Source: a bacterium (GTDB lineage: Bacteria > Cyanobacteriota > Vampirovibrionia > Obscuribacterales > Obscuribacteraceae). Taken from it: DNA of 64,000 bases. Made by a program: the position numbers and the translations under genes. Below, in pieces: positions 7,415 through 15,762 of the stretch; the first letter of the stretch is position 1; each line of letters begins with the position of its first letter. The stretch spans positions 101,243 to 165,242 of the forward strand of contig WGMS01000004.1 of the NCBI GenBank assembly GCA_016124935.1, written 5' to 3'. The notes under the pieces were generated by a model. That model was not told the DNA's origin, made no database searches, and worked only from the letters and a program-made list of their open reading frames with translations.

Positions 7415-9430
7415 GTGGTAAGTAAGCTAGGCGAAGCAGCCGAGACTACGACAAAAAAAGAGAGTGCGCCTTCAGAAGAGAGCAGGCGCAGCCTGCTCAA
7501 AGATACAGCTCCGGAGAGACTGCTGGACGGAATAGAAAAGAGCAAGAGCCAGAACGGTCTCAGCCAGAAAGATCTGGAAGATATTTCGGAGAGCATCAAC
7601 AGCAAAATGGACGACGTGGCCAAACTGGGAAGAATGGCCCGTTCAATGAAACAGCATGACTTCAAATTCAACAAAGAAGAAATTCAAGACGAAAAGAAAG
7701 CCTGGGGTATAGCTTCGGAAGATTTGAGCTGGGCCCTCAGCGATATCGGCAACGCCATACTCGGACCCACCGTCAAGAAAGACAAGACAAAGACCTGCCT
7801 ATCCGAAGGCGAAGCGGAATTCCTCGGCAAAATCGTCTCCGGAAGCAGAATCAATAGCGACGGCATCGTAAGAGAGAACCAGGAGGATAAAGTTCTCTAC
7901 GAAAGCGACCAGTTCACGGCAGACGACTGGAGCAGAATCAGAGAGGCCATGGATCAGACTCGCACAGGAGACTCTCACCTTCCCACAATCACTCTCGTAG
8001 GAAAAGAATCAGAATCAGAATGGGACAAAGACGACGCTTCTATCAAAGTGGAGAGAGACGGATTAGAGACCAGAACCTACGACCCTGAAACCGGCATCAG
8101 AACCATTACCCGGGATGGTAGAACCGTCGCCGAGGTGGCACCGGACACCAGAGTATCGAGAGAAGGCGATACCACCACCTACGAATCTCACGGAAGAAGA
8201 ATATTCGAACAACACGGCAACCAGAAGATTTTCAGATTGAAAGATGGCACCGAGGTTCATGTCGAAAACGGTGAAGCACGCATGATCGTTGACGGCAAGC
8301 CCCGCCTGATTCATAACTTGAATGGCATGGTGAAAGAGATGCGGCACGGAATCATGGTCGGCACCCGGGAGGCGAAAACCCCGGAAGAAGCCCTGGAAGC
8401 AGCCAGAAAACAGCTCAATCTGGAAGCGCAAGAAAAACCGGTTATGATCGTTCGCGCCGGCGGCTTGAGCCTGGTACGCAACGGAAAGCTGGTAGCGGAC
8501 TTCGCCAATGGAGCCGAAGCAGGCACCCCCCCGGAAGCGACTTTCTATCTCTCCGAAACCAGAAAGCTTGTCAGGACCTCGGATGGGAAACTGCTGATCA
8601 AAGAAGATGGCAAAGGCGACATCGAACTGTCTCGGGAACAGATTGAGTTTCTGGTCAGCAAACTGGGAGAGAACGCCCGGTTCATATCCAGAACGCTTCG
8701 CTCTCTGGATATGGGTCAATCGGTGATTTACGACGAGAATCTCACCCTCGATGTGACAAGAACCATCCAGGGTACCGTCCGGAACGGACCGGATAAAAGA
8801 GACGAAACCCACTTCGCCGTAGATAGAACCGGTCTCACCATGACCGAAGCGGGAGCTACGACTTCCTACGATACGACAACCGGTGTTGTGAATCACAAAA
8901 CCGCCGACGGAGAGACCATCAGCCTCAGCCCCACCGACAAGAACATCGATGTCAAAACCGCCGACCTGGAGATGAAGGACGGCGTGGTCCGCTTCCAGGG
9001 AAGCGACACGGTTATCAATAACGACGGCTCCATCGACCTGGGCAACGGAACCACCATCGATACCAGAGGCAATCTGCGCCTCGGCGACGGTCGAATCATC
9101 CAGGCATCGGGGCAAGGCCAGGGAGAAAGAGCCCTCAATCAGCCCACCGAAAAAAGCCTGGAAATCTATATGGGCTTTGCTAAATCCCTGGCAGCATCAG
9201 TGGCCGGACGGGCCGCGTCGGGCTCGGTCACGTTATCGGACATTGCCATGCTCAAAGCAAACCTCTCCATCATCGGAAACTACATGGGATTCTTCTCTCA
9301 GCTTGGCAATCTGGAGATAGTCAATTCCCTGAGCACCTCCTGGGCACTGGTCAAAGATTCCCTTGACAAAGCCGAGCCAAAAATGCGCGAAAAGCAGGAG
9401 AAAGTCCGGGGCATTCAAAAAAACATATAA
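7415..9430 (+). CDS. large repeat-containing protein of unknown function, 671 aa
   Basis: I do not recognise the family. The start is a GTG with GGAG 8 bases upstream. There is no signal peptide. Residues 1-170 are charged and helical. From about 210 to 580 the chain is built of short, irregular beta motifs rich in DG, TT and turn residues (RTYDPETGIRTITRDGRTV, GDTTTYESHGRRIFEQHG, YDTTTGVVNHKTADG, GNGTTIDTRGNLRLGDGR), similar in style to RHS/YD or beta-solenoid repeats. The C-terminus is a helical, partly hydrophobic region (SLAASVAGRAASG ... IIGNYMGFFSQLGN). It may be a large scaffold or an effector exported without a Sec signal; this is inference. A weak hairpin followed by T residues (9472-9489) separates it from the next gene. 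Confidence 0.7.
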   Translation: MVSKLGEAAETTTKKESAPSEESRRSLLKDTAPERLLDGIEKSKSQNGLSQKDLEDISESINSKMDDVAKLGRMARSMKQHDFKFNKEEIQDEKKAWGIASEDLSWALSDIGNAILGPTVKKDKTKTCLSEGEAEFLGKIVSGSRINSDGIVRENQEDKVLYESDQFTADDWSRIREAMDQTRTGDSHLPTITLVGKESESEWDKDDASIKVERDGLETRTYDPETGIRTITRDGRTVAEVAPDTRVSREGDTTTYESHGRRIFEQHGNQKIFRLKDGTEVHVENGEARMIVDGKPRLIHNLNGMVKEMRHGIMVGTREAKTPEEALEAARKQLNLEAQEKPVMIVRAGGLSLVRNGKLVADFANGAEAGTPPEATFYLSETRKLVRTSDGKLLIKEDGKGDIELSREQIEFLVSKLGENARFISRTLRSLDMGQSVIYDENLTLDVTRTIQGTVRNGPDKRDETHFAVDRTGLTMTEAGATTSYDTTTGVVNHKTADGETISLSPTDKNIDVKTADLEMKDGVVRFQGSDTVINNDGSIDLGNGTTIDTRGNLRLGDGRIIQASGQGQGERALNQPTEKSLEIYMGFAKSLAASVAGRAASGSVTLSDIAMLKANLSIIGNYMGFFSQLGNLEIVNSLSTSWALVKDSLDKAEPKMREKQEKVRGIQKNI

Positions 9431-9498
9431 TTGTGCCGGTGTTTTAGTTAAGGTCTTCAAAAGTGGTACATACTACCTGAGTAGTTTTTGGATCACTG

Positions 9499-11109
9499 AT
9501 GTTTAATCGTAATCGTCCTCAACCTTCAGCCAAGCCCAAAGCCGGCGGTACTGTAAAGTTGCCGCAGCTGTGGAACATTCCCGAGCCTGACCAGATCAGC
9601 GCCATGATGCAACAGGCCCAGAAGAACCACAACGTCTCGATCGAGCAGATGTGGTCCGTGGAAGGTCTGGACAAAATGTTCGTGCTCAACTGCCTGGTGG
9701 ACGAAGAGGGAGATCCGCTCTGGATTCTAAAAGAGACGATCATTATGAACACCAAGCTTCTCTGGGAGCACCGCTCCAGAGATATCGAACTAATTCATAG
9801 CCTGGTGGAAGGTGAATGCCAGGGAGAAGTGGCGGCGACTAATCCAGGGTCAGGCGGTCTTGGCCAGGGCAGTCTCAATATGAACATCGCGCATGAGGGT
9901 GGCGCGTCTGCCGGAGCTTCGTCCCAGGCCGCATCGGGCAGCGAGAACTCCATAAAATCCAGTGCCGTACTGCCGATGCTGCACAACGAAGATGCCATTC
10001 TCCAGGGCGACCTGACCAAAATCCAGATTACCATGGTGCTTCAATCTGTACAGATGGGAAAGATGACCGGCCGCCTGGCGATTCGCACCGAATCGAAAGG
10101 GGTGGATGTCTATTTCGATGAAGGAGAGCCCACCCATGCCACCGACGGAGTGGATAAAGGCAACGAGGTGATTTTCGATCTGGTCTGCCTGCAGTCAGGA
10201 AAGTTCCAGTTTATTCCCGATGAGCGCACCGTGGAAAGAAGCGTCAACAGTCGCCTGGACGGTCTTTTGATGGAATCCATCTCTCTGGTGGATCAAAGCA
10301 ACTACCTGGTCAAAGAAGGGCTGAAAGACTCCAGCTATCTGATTTCGCGAGCTCTGGCCATGACGGAGCAAGAACTGACCGCCACCCTGAGCCAGGGTCT
10401 GCCTCTGGAAAAGAATCTACAGTTCGAACTTTTGCGTTATCTGGGAAACTACAAACAGTTCTCCGAAATGCAGACGGCAAAACCCCTGAAGCGCTCCGAA
10501 TGGGTGCCGATGCTCTTCAATTTCATCACCATGGGGATTGTCAGTATCGCCGAGACGCCCCCCCAAGATTCCACCCATGCCGCCGTGGTGGAAGAACAGA
10601 TAGACTACAGCGCTCTGGCCGCCAGCCTGAAACCGATAACCAGGGCAGAGACAGGCATCCTTATCTATCCGGCCTTTCAGTACTTTCTCGCCCAGGAAAT
10701 CTATCGCTATCAGCTCTGCGGCATTCCTGTCACCCTTGCCGTATTCAGCATCAAAATGCACGAGGTAGGCAAAGAGCTGACCAACCTCGATGTCTTCGAC
10801 ATCATGGCTCAAATTACCGAGATGAAAAGACCCATAGATATTCTCGGACACTTCCAGACCTTCGAGTATGGCTTGATCCTGCCCAACATGGGCTCCAGAG
10901 CCGCTGCCAATGTGGTCCAGAAGATCCAGTCCGCCATTCCATCGGTCGCCTTCAAGTCGGGAATAAACGGAGCGAGCATCACTATCGATTTCGGAATAGC
11001 CGGTATTCCCGAGCATTGTACGAGTATGGGACAATTAATCCCCGCGGCGGCCGAAGCTCGCAAACGAGCCGAATCCACATCGTCGAATGTCATGGTCTAC
11101 CAATCCTGA
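9499..11109 (+). CDS. PATAN (DUF4388) protein with degenerate GGDEF domain
   Basis: A 536-residue cytoplasmic signalling protein. Residues about 168-270 match the PATAN/DUF4388 domain (LQGDLTKIQITMVLQSVQ, GKMTGRLAIRT, VYFDEGEPTHA, GKFQFIPDE). The C-terminal 150 residues (YPAFQYFLAQEIYRYQLCGI onward) follow the fold pattern of a GGDEF domain, but the catalytic GGDEF loop is replaced by HFQTFEYGLILPNM, so diguanylate cyclase activity is not expected. The MglA-like GTPase follows 59 bases downstream, and PATAN proteins are commonly linked to such Ras-like GTPases in gliding or polarity systems. Likely role: regulator or effector of that GTPase. Confidence 0.82.
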   Translation: MFNRNRPQPSAKPKAGGTVKLPQLWNIPEPDQISAMMQQAQKNHNVSIEQMWSVEGLDKMFVLNCLVDEEGDPLWILKETIIMNTKLLWEHRSRDIELIHSLVEGECQGEVAATNPGSGGLGQGSLNMNIAHEGGASAGASSQAASGSENSIKSSAVLPMLHNEDAILQGDLTKIQITMVLQSVQMGKMTGRLAIRTESKGVDVYFDEGEPTHATDGVDKGNEVIFDLVCLQSGKFQFIPDERTVERSVNSRLDGLLMESISLVDQSNYLVKEGLKDSSYLISRALAMTEQELTATLSQGLPLEKNLQFELLRYLGNYKQFSEMQTAKPLKRSEWVPMLFNFITMGIVSIAETPPQDSTHAAVVEEQIDYSALAASLKPITRAETGILIYPAFQYFLAQEIYRYQLCGIPVTLAVFSIKMHEVGKELTNLDVFDIMAQITEMKRPIDILGHFQTFEYGLILPNMGSRAAANVVQKIQSAIPSVAFKSGINGASITIDFGIAGIPEHCTSMGQLIPAAAEARKRAESTSSNVMVYQS

Positions 11110-11168
11110 AGAACTTTCTCTAAAATTGAGTTTGCAGAATAGATGATCTATCACCAGAAAGAAAAACG

Positions 11169-11756
11169 ATGCCACTTATAAATTTTGCCAAGCGAGAAAT
11201 CACTTACAAACTTGTATACTATGGCACCGGACTTGGTGGCAAAACCACAAACCTGAAATATATTCATGGTCAGGTAAATCAAGCCTGCCGTGGCGAGATG
11301 ATTTCGCTGGCGACCGAAACAGAAAGAACTCTTTTCTTCGACTTCATGCCCCTGGAGCTCGATCTGGTCAACGGCTTTCGGGCAAGAATCGCCATCTACA
11401 CCGTCCCCGGTCAAGAAGAGTATGACCTGAGCCGCAAACAGATACTACGTGGTTGCGACGGCATTATCTTCGTGGCGGATTCCAGTTCGATTCGCCAGGA
11501 CGCCAATATAGAATCGCTTAAAAACATGCGAGAGAACTTGATTTTCAACAAACTCAAGGTAGAAGAGATCCCCTGGATTCTTCAATATAACAAACGCGAT
11601 CTGGCCGATGCCGTTCCCCTGGAGACATTGCAACAAAACCTCAACCAGGCAGGAGTACCCTATTTCGAAGCCTGCGCCCTCGAGGGGCTGGGTGTCTTCG
11701 CCACATTGAAAGCGATAATCAAAGAGATGGTAAACCGAACCAGAGCGCCTAAATAA
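11169..11756 (+). CDS. MglA-like small Ras GTPase
   Basis: A 195-residue GTPase of the bacterial MglA family. P-loop GTGLGGKTT, the family-typical TVPGQ in place of DTAGQ (G3), and NKRD (G4) are all present. The characteristic N-terminus (MPLINFAKREITYKLVYYG) matches MglA proteins that set cell polarity, gliding or type IV pilus activity. The upstream PATAN/degenerate-GGDEF gene is the probable functional partner. No MglB (roadblock) gene is visible nearby, so its GTPase-activating protein is elsewhere or is replaced. The 3' end overlaps the convergent kdsC-like gene by 8 bases. Confidence 0.92.
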   Translation: MPLINFAKREITYKLVYYGTGLGGKTTNLKYIHGQVNQACRGEMISLATETERTLFFDFMPLELDLVNGFRARIAIYTVPGQEEYDLSRKQILRGCDGIIFVADSSSIRQDANIESLKNMRENLIFNKLKVEEIPWILQYNKRDLADAVPLETLQQNLNQAGVPYFEACALEGLGVFATLKAIIKEMVNRTRAPK

Positions 11757-12315
11757 ACTTATACTTGCGAAGTAATCCCTCCCACTGCTCCTGACTTTTA
11801 AGAATCAATTCGGCAATTTCGCGAATCGCCCCTTCCCCGCCCGAGGCTGTGGTTATATAGTCCGCTATCCCTTTCAACTCCGGTCGAGCGTTGCCGACAC
11901 AGCAACCAAAACCGCTAGCTTTAATAAGTGGCGCGTCGGTAAAATCGTCTCCGACAAAACAAGCCTGATCGGCTGTGAGAGACTCTTCTTTGAGAATGTT
12001 TTCGAATATCTCCTCTTTCTCGAGAAAGCCCTGGTAGACATGGGACATCTTCAAAATGCGAGCTCTTTCGGTGGTGGCGATGGAATCGCGCCCGCTTATC
12101 ACACCGGTCTTGATTCCGACCGAATGAAGCATATGAATACCAAGCCCATCCTGAGAGTTGAAGGCTTTGAACTCGGCGGGCAGACCATCGGGTCCCGGCA
12201 CATAAAACAATTGTCCGGAAGTCAGCACTCCATCGACATCCATAAGAAGAAGCTTCACTTTAGAAGCCTTCTCCAAAATCTCTTTGCTCAAATCAACCGA
12301 CTTGCAAACTTCCAT
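11749..12315 (-). CDS. kdsC: KdsC-like HAD phosphatase
   Basis: A 188-residue HAD-superfamily phosphatase of the KdsC type, which removes phosphate from 3-deoxy-manno-octulosonate 8-phosphate during Kdo synthesis for lipopolysaccharide. Motif I is LLLMDVDGVLT, motif II lies in IKTGVISGRDS, and motif IV is CFVGDDFTDAPLIK. The C-terminal GEGAIREIAELIL segment is typical. AGGAG is 10 bases before the ATG. No other kds gene is adjacent, so a related sugar-phosphate substrate (as for nonulosonate 9-phosphate phosphatases) cannot be excluded. Presence suggests an outer membrane with Kdo-type sugar. Confidence 0.85.
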   Translation of the reverse strand: MEVCKSVDLSKEILEKASKVKLLLMDVDGVLTSGQLFYVPGPDGLPAEFKAFNSQDGLGIHMLHSVGIKTGVISGRDSIATTERARILKMSHVYQGFLEKEEIFENILKEESLTADQACFVGDDFTDAPLIKASGFGCCVGNARPELKGIADYITTASGGEGAIREIAELILKSQEQWEGLLRKYKFI

Positions 12316-12381
12316 CCAGTTCCCTCTCCTGTCACCTTACAGTTCTCGCGACAAATCCTTTTCGGCTTATGCCGAAAGAGC

Positions 12382-14700
12382 GTGGTCAATAGGATATTCT
12401 TTTTGAGGCAATTTTTAAAGAAGCTATCCTATCTACTACCCACATTCCTCCTACTCGGCTCGATAATTGCCCCTGAAACCCTGGCCTCTCATCTAGATGG
12501 AATCCCCACCAAACCAATGACATCCAAGAAGCTAGATCCCAAAGAACCGGAGCATTATACGGTTATCGACATCCAGGCCCTGGACGAAAAAAATCCCCAG
12601 CAGTCGTCCATAAAAACCATCTCCTGTCTGGTGCCTGATCGAACAATAAAGTGCGATGTAGTGGTGGCTGGTGGCGGTATGGGGGGCGTCGCCGCAGCCC
12701 ACGCCCTGACCAGAACCCTCAATGGCGAAACCGGTAGACGTCGCCGCCCCCGGGTCTGCCTTCTGGAAGAGACCAACTGGCTCGGTGGACAGATGACCAG
12801 CCAGGCTGTCTCCGCCTTCGACGAGAATGCTCTGGTGGAGACGAGCGGCGCCTCCAGGCACTATTTGAAGCTGAGAGAACTTATCCGCAATTATTACCAG
12901 GATAGATACGCTGTTAAAGAAGAGTGCAAAGGACCACGTTTTAATCCAGGCAACTGCTGGGTTTCCAGACTGGCATTCGAGCCCAAAATAGGTCTTCATG
13001 CGCTGGACTCTATGCTTGAGCAAGCGATAAGAGAAGACAAACTCGATATATTTCATCGCACAAAGGTAGTAAAAATTGAAAGCCAGCTCCTGAAAAACGG
13101 GAAACGCAAGATAAAATCATTGTTGGCCGCCAATCTCGAAAGCGGCGAGACCATAGAGTTTCGTCCCCGGATAGTAATCGATGCCACCGAATTAGGTGAC
13201 CTTCTTCCCCTTGCGCAAATCTCGTATCGCTTCGGCGAAGAAGGGAAGGATGCCACCGGTGAGCCCCACGCCGCATCGGAACCGCAGAGCGAATGGGTCC
13301 AGGACTTCATCTTTCCTTTTGTTGTCGAGTTCTGTCCGGACCAGAACCATACTATAGAAAAACCGACCGATTATGAAGCATATCGAGATCAGGGTCAGTT
13401 TACTTTGCTGGGTTACAAGATGTTCGAGACTGCCAGGAAAGGCGATCGAGAGCTGCTTCCTTTCTGGACTTACAGAAGACTGATAGACAGTGCCAGTTTT
13501 CAGGATCTCGCTTACCAGAACGATATCGCCATGATCAACTGGGAAGCCAACGATGTCTCCGATCGCAATTTCATAGACAAAGATCCTCAGACTATGGTTC
13601 GCTATCTGGCGGAAGCGAAGCAGATAAGTCTTGGCTTTCTCTACTGGCTGCAAACCGAAACAGCAAGAGATGACGGCGGCAAGGGCTATCCGGAACTCAA
13701 ATTGCGCGATGACATTTTGCAGAGCGCCGACGGTTTATCTAAATATCCGTACATTCGGGAATCACGAAGGATTATACCGGAGAGACTGGTGGTGGAGAAC
13801 GACATCGGGGTCTCGTTCAACTCTGGCGCCAGGGCGCGATTCTACAAAGACAGTGTCGGTATCGGTCATTATCCGATAGACATCCACGGTCCCCAGGAAA
13901 AGGGCGCCGCCCAGGAGACAAGACCGTTTCAAATTCCCATGGGAGCCCTTCTTCCAAAAGACGCAGAAAACTTATTGCCCGCCTGCAAAAATCTCGGGGT
14001 CTCGCATTTAGCAAATGGCGCTTACAGGCTTCATCCTGTGGAATGGGCAATTGGCACCGCCAGCGGCATCATTGCAAGGGAAGCCGTCATGGAAGGCGCT
14101 CAACCCCATAAGTATTACCAGGACAAAGACCGGCTTCTCAGCCTGCAGAAGATGCTGGTTCAAGAAGGAGAGCCCATTTACTGGTTCGACGACGTACCGG
14201 TGGATCATTTCGCTTTCGCTCAGATTCAGCTTCTGGCTGCCACCGGTATTATGATTGGTGACACCGACAGCCTCCACTTCAATCCGGACAAACCCATATC
14301 AAGGCAGATGGCTGCCAAAATCGCCGCCCGGGTGATAGACCGCAGTCGATCTTCCGGCATATCAATTAAGGATGTAGAAGAAGAGCACCCCTTCGCTGTC
14401 TATATCAACTCTATGGTCGGCTTCAACATCATGGATCTCGATAGGGACTTCAGCTTCCGCCCGGCGGCAGCCCTGACCATAGAAGAGCTCTCGACCATGG
14501 CCCAGAGCAGCCAGCTTCGCCTGCCCGCCAGGTCCCTGGTGCATATAGAAGCGCTCTCGAAAAGCGAACTGGAGTCCAATCCCCAGGCGCTGGTGACAAG
14601 AGCCCAGTTCGCCGAATGGATAGCGGCGGTTATTACCTACAAGAAGAAGTGGGAAAAACTGGCACGAGAACTTCGAGAAGTCCCTTTAGCAGCCAACTAA
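12382..14700 (+). CDS. secreted FAD-dependent oxidoreductase with C-terminal SLH domains
   Basis: About 772 residues. A basic start and hydrophobic signal peptide (NRIFFLRQFLKKLSYLLPTF) precede an FAD-dependent oxidoreductase domain (FAD_oxidored type): dinucleotide-binding VVVAGGGMGGVAAAHAL near residue 98, ETNWLGGQMTSQAVSAFDEN and the C-terminal FAD segment LLPACKNLGVSHLANGAYRL. Residues about 597-690 resemble S-layer homology repeats (WFDDVPVDHFAFAQIQLLAA, TGIMIGD, FNPDKPISRQMAAKIAARVI). SLH repeats tether proteins to pyruvylated wall polymers, so the enzyme probably acts at the cell surface. The frame is open further upstream into kdsC, but that part is its antisense; the GTG at 12382 gives a proper signal peptide. 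Substrate unknown. Confidence 0.82.
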   Translation: MVNRIFFLRQFLKKLSYLLPTFLLLGSIIAPETLASHLDGIPTKPMTSKKLDPKEPEHYTVIDIQALDEKNPQQSSIKTISCLVPDRTIKCDVVVAGGGMGGVAAAHALTRTLNGETGRRRRPRVCLLEETNWLGGQMTSQAVSAFDENALVETSGASRHYLKLRELIRNYYQDRYAVKEECKGPRFNPGNCWVSRLAFEPKIGLHALDSMLEQAIREDKLDIFHRTKVVKIESQLLKNGKRKIKSLLAANLESGETIEFRPRIVIDATELGDLLPLAQISYRFGEEGKDATGEPHAASEPQSEWVQDFIFPFVVEFCPDQNHTIEKPTDYEAYRDQGQFTLLGYKMFETARKGDRELLPFWTYRRLIDSASFQDLAYQNDIAMINWEANDVSDRNFIDKDPQTMVRYLAEAKQISLGFLYWLQTETARDDGGKGYPELKLRDDILQSADGLSKYPYIRESRRIIPERLVVENDIGVSFNSGARARFYKDSVGIGHYPIDIHGPQEKGAAQETRPFQIPMGALLPKDAENLLPACKNLGVSHLANGAYRLHPVEWAIGTASGIIAREAVMEGAQPHKYYQDKDRLLSLQKMLVQEGEPIYWFDDVPVDHFAFAQIQLLAATGIMIGDTDSLHFNPDKPISRQMAAKIAARVIDRSRSSGISIKDVEEEHPFAVYINSMVGFNIMDLDRDFSFRPAAALTIEELSTMAQSSQLRLPARSLVHIEALSKSELESNPQALVTRAQFAEWIAAVITYKKKWEKLARELREVPLAAN

Positions 14701-14729
14701 ACCCATTTGTCTCTGCCTGTCAAGATTGC

Positions 14730-14765
14730 TTGACTTGCATCCCTGCAGTACCATAATATGGTACT
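14730..14765 (+). promoter_or_regulatory. promoter overlapped by a perfect palindromic operator, upstream of the hicB-like gene
   Basis: TTGACT (14730-14735), an 18-base spacer and TAATAT (14754-14759) form a plausible sigma-70 promoter. The -10 box sits inside a perfect palindrome, AGTACCATAATATGGTACT (14747-14765). This is the layout of an autorepressed antitoxin promoter. The regulator is inferred to be the HicB-like protein encoded 43 bases downstream. Confidence 0.7.
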
Positions 14766-14808
14766 ACTCCCCCGGCAGGAAATGGCTGAGTAGCCATGGA
14801 GTAAAGCC

Positions 14809-15162
14809 ATGAAGAATATACTGGAAATTCAGAAGCACAAAGCGGTTGTCTCTTATGATCCCGAAATAGGTATGTTCCGAGGCGAATTCCTCGGTTTGTC
14901 CGGTGGAGCAGACTTTTATGGCGCAAGCTTGAGGGAGCTAAATAAAGAAGGTCTAAAGTCCCTGAAAATCTATCTAGAGCTTTGCAAAGAAAAAGGAATC
15001 GAGCCTTATAAAAGCTTCTCCGGACGATTCAATGTCAGGCTCTCTCCTGAGATGCACGAAGCAGCTGCACTATCAGCAGCCGCACAAAACAAGAGCTTGA
15101 ACGACTGGGTATCAGATGCCCTTAGAGACGCTCTTGTGGAAGAAGATTTACTTGAAGCTTAG
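14809..15162 (+). CDS. HicB-like antitoxin, orphan
   Basis: A 117-residue HicB-family protein. The N-terminal part is the partly degraded RNase H-like HicB fold (HKAVVSYDPEIGMFRGEFLG ... GADFYGASLRELNKEGLKSL). The C-terminal part (GRFNVRLSPEMHEAAALSAA, then LNDWVSDALRDALVEED) is the ribbon-helix-helix/Arc-like DNA-binding domain. In toxin-antitoxin pairs HicB neutralises the mRNA interferase HicA and represses its own promoter. No HicA-like ORF is found in the 108 bases upstream, and the next gene downstream is convergent and unrelated. It is therefore a solitary antitoxin or a repurposed regulator. The palindrome upstream supports autoregulation. Confidence 0.85.
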   Translation: MKNILEIQKHKAVVSYDPEIGMFRGEFLGLSGGADFYGASLRELNKEGLKSLKIYLELCKEKGIEPYKSFSGRFNVRLSPEMHEAAALSAAAQNKSLNDWVSDALRDALVEEDLLEA

Positions 15163-15755
15163 CCTCTGGAAGATTTCAACTCCGAAAGTGCCTCTGCACC
15201 ATAACGTTTGCGGACCTGGTCCTCTATGGAACGCAATTTAGTTTTAAAACTTTCTTGGGCAGCAGAGTCGCTCGGGTCGTCCTCGGACTTTTCATCCAAA
15301 GTTCGTGAATAGCCATAAAAAAGCTCCAGAACCCGGTCACGATCTCGTCTAATAGCTCGAATCAAAAACTGTTTGCGCGTCTTATCGCAATCTGCGATCT
15401 TGCCAATTTCTGAATAATAGTAGTCCAGAGATCTTTCATTTGAATCGGATCCAGCACTGTTCACCCTAGCGTAATCGGCATCAATCCCGGCATCGGTCAT
15501 GGAGACAAGCCCGCGTTGAGAGGCGTTTATGCTATCGATAATCAGCCTGGAGACTTTCTCTCTTTTCTCTGCCGAAGGCACCACAAACTGAATGGTGCTC
15601 TGGAGCATCTCAGAGTTCTCCACCGCAGCCTTCCAGAACCGCTTCAGGTTGCCACTCTTCTCCAGTTCTACAGCATCACTCTTCTGACCAGAGGCTGAGG
15701 GGGTCCCGAGAACGACAATGAGAATTGCGATAACTATAGTTCTAAGAATCAGCAT
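15159..15755 (-). CDS. hypothetical secreted protein, 198 aa
   Basis: No recognised family. An N-terminal signal peptide (ILRTIVIAILIVVLGTPSA) is followed by a charged, mostly helical mature domain of about 175 residues (EKREKVSRLIIDSINASQRG, TRKQFLIRAIRRDRDRVLEL). It lies 7 bases after the SNF2 helicase gene on the same strand, so the two are probably co-transcribed, though an exported protein and a DNA helicase have no obvious shared task. The 3' end overlaps the convergent hicB-like gene by 4 bases. Confidence 0.7.
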   Translation of the reverse strand: MLILRTIVIAILIVVLGTPSASGQKSDAVELEKSGNLKRFWKAAVENSEMLQSTIQFVVPSAEKREKVSRLIIDSINASQRGLVSMTDAGIDADYARVNSAGSDSNERSLDYYYSEIGKIADCDKTRKQFLIRAIRRDRDRVLELFYGYSRTLDEKSEDDPSDSAAQESFKTKLRSIEDQVRKRYGAEALSELKSSRG

Positions 15756-15762
15756 ATTAATA

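Noticed and set aside
12040..12381. Upstream extension of the FAD oxidoreductase
   Set aside because: It is antisense to the kdsC-like gene; the signal peptide starts at 12382.
14701..14808. HicA toxin gene upstream of hicB-like gene
   Set aside because: The 108-base gap contains a promoter and a palindrome but no ORF of HicA length on either strand.
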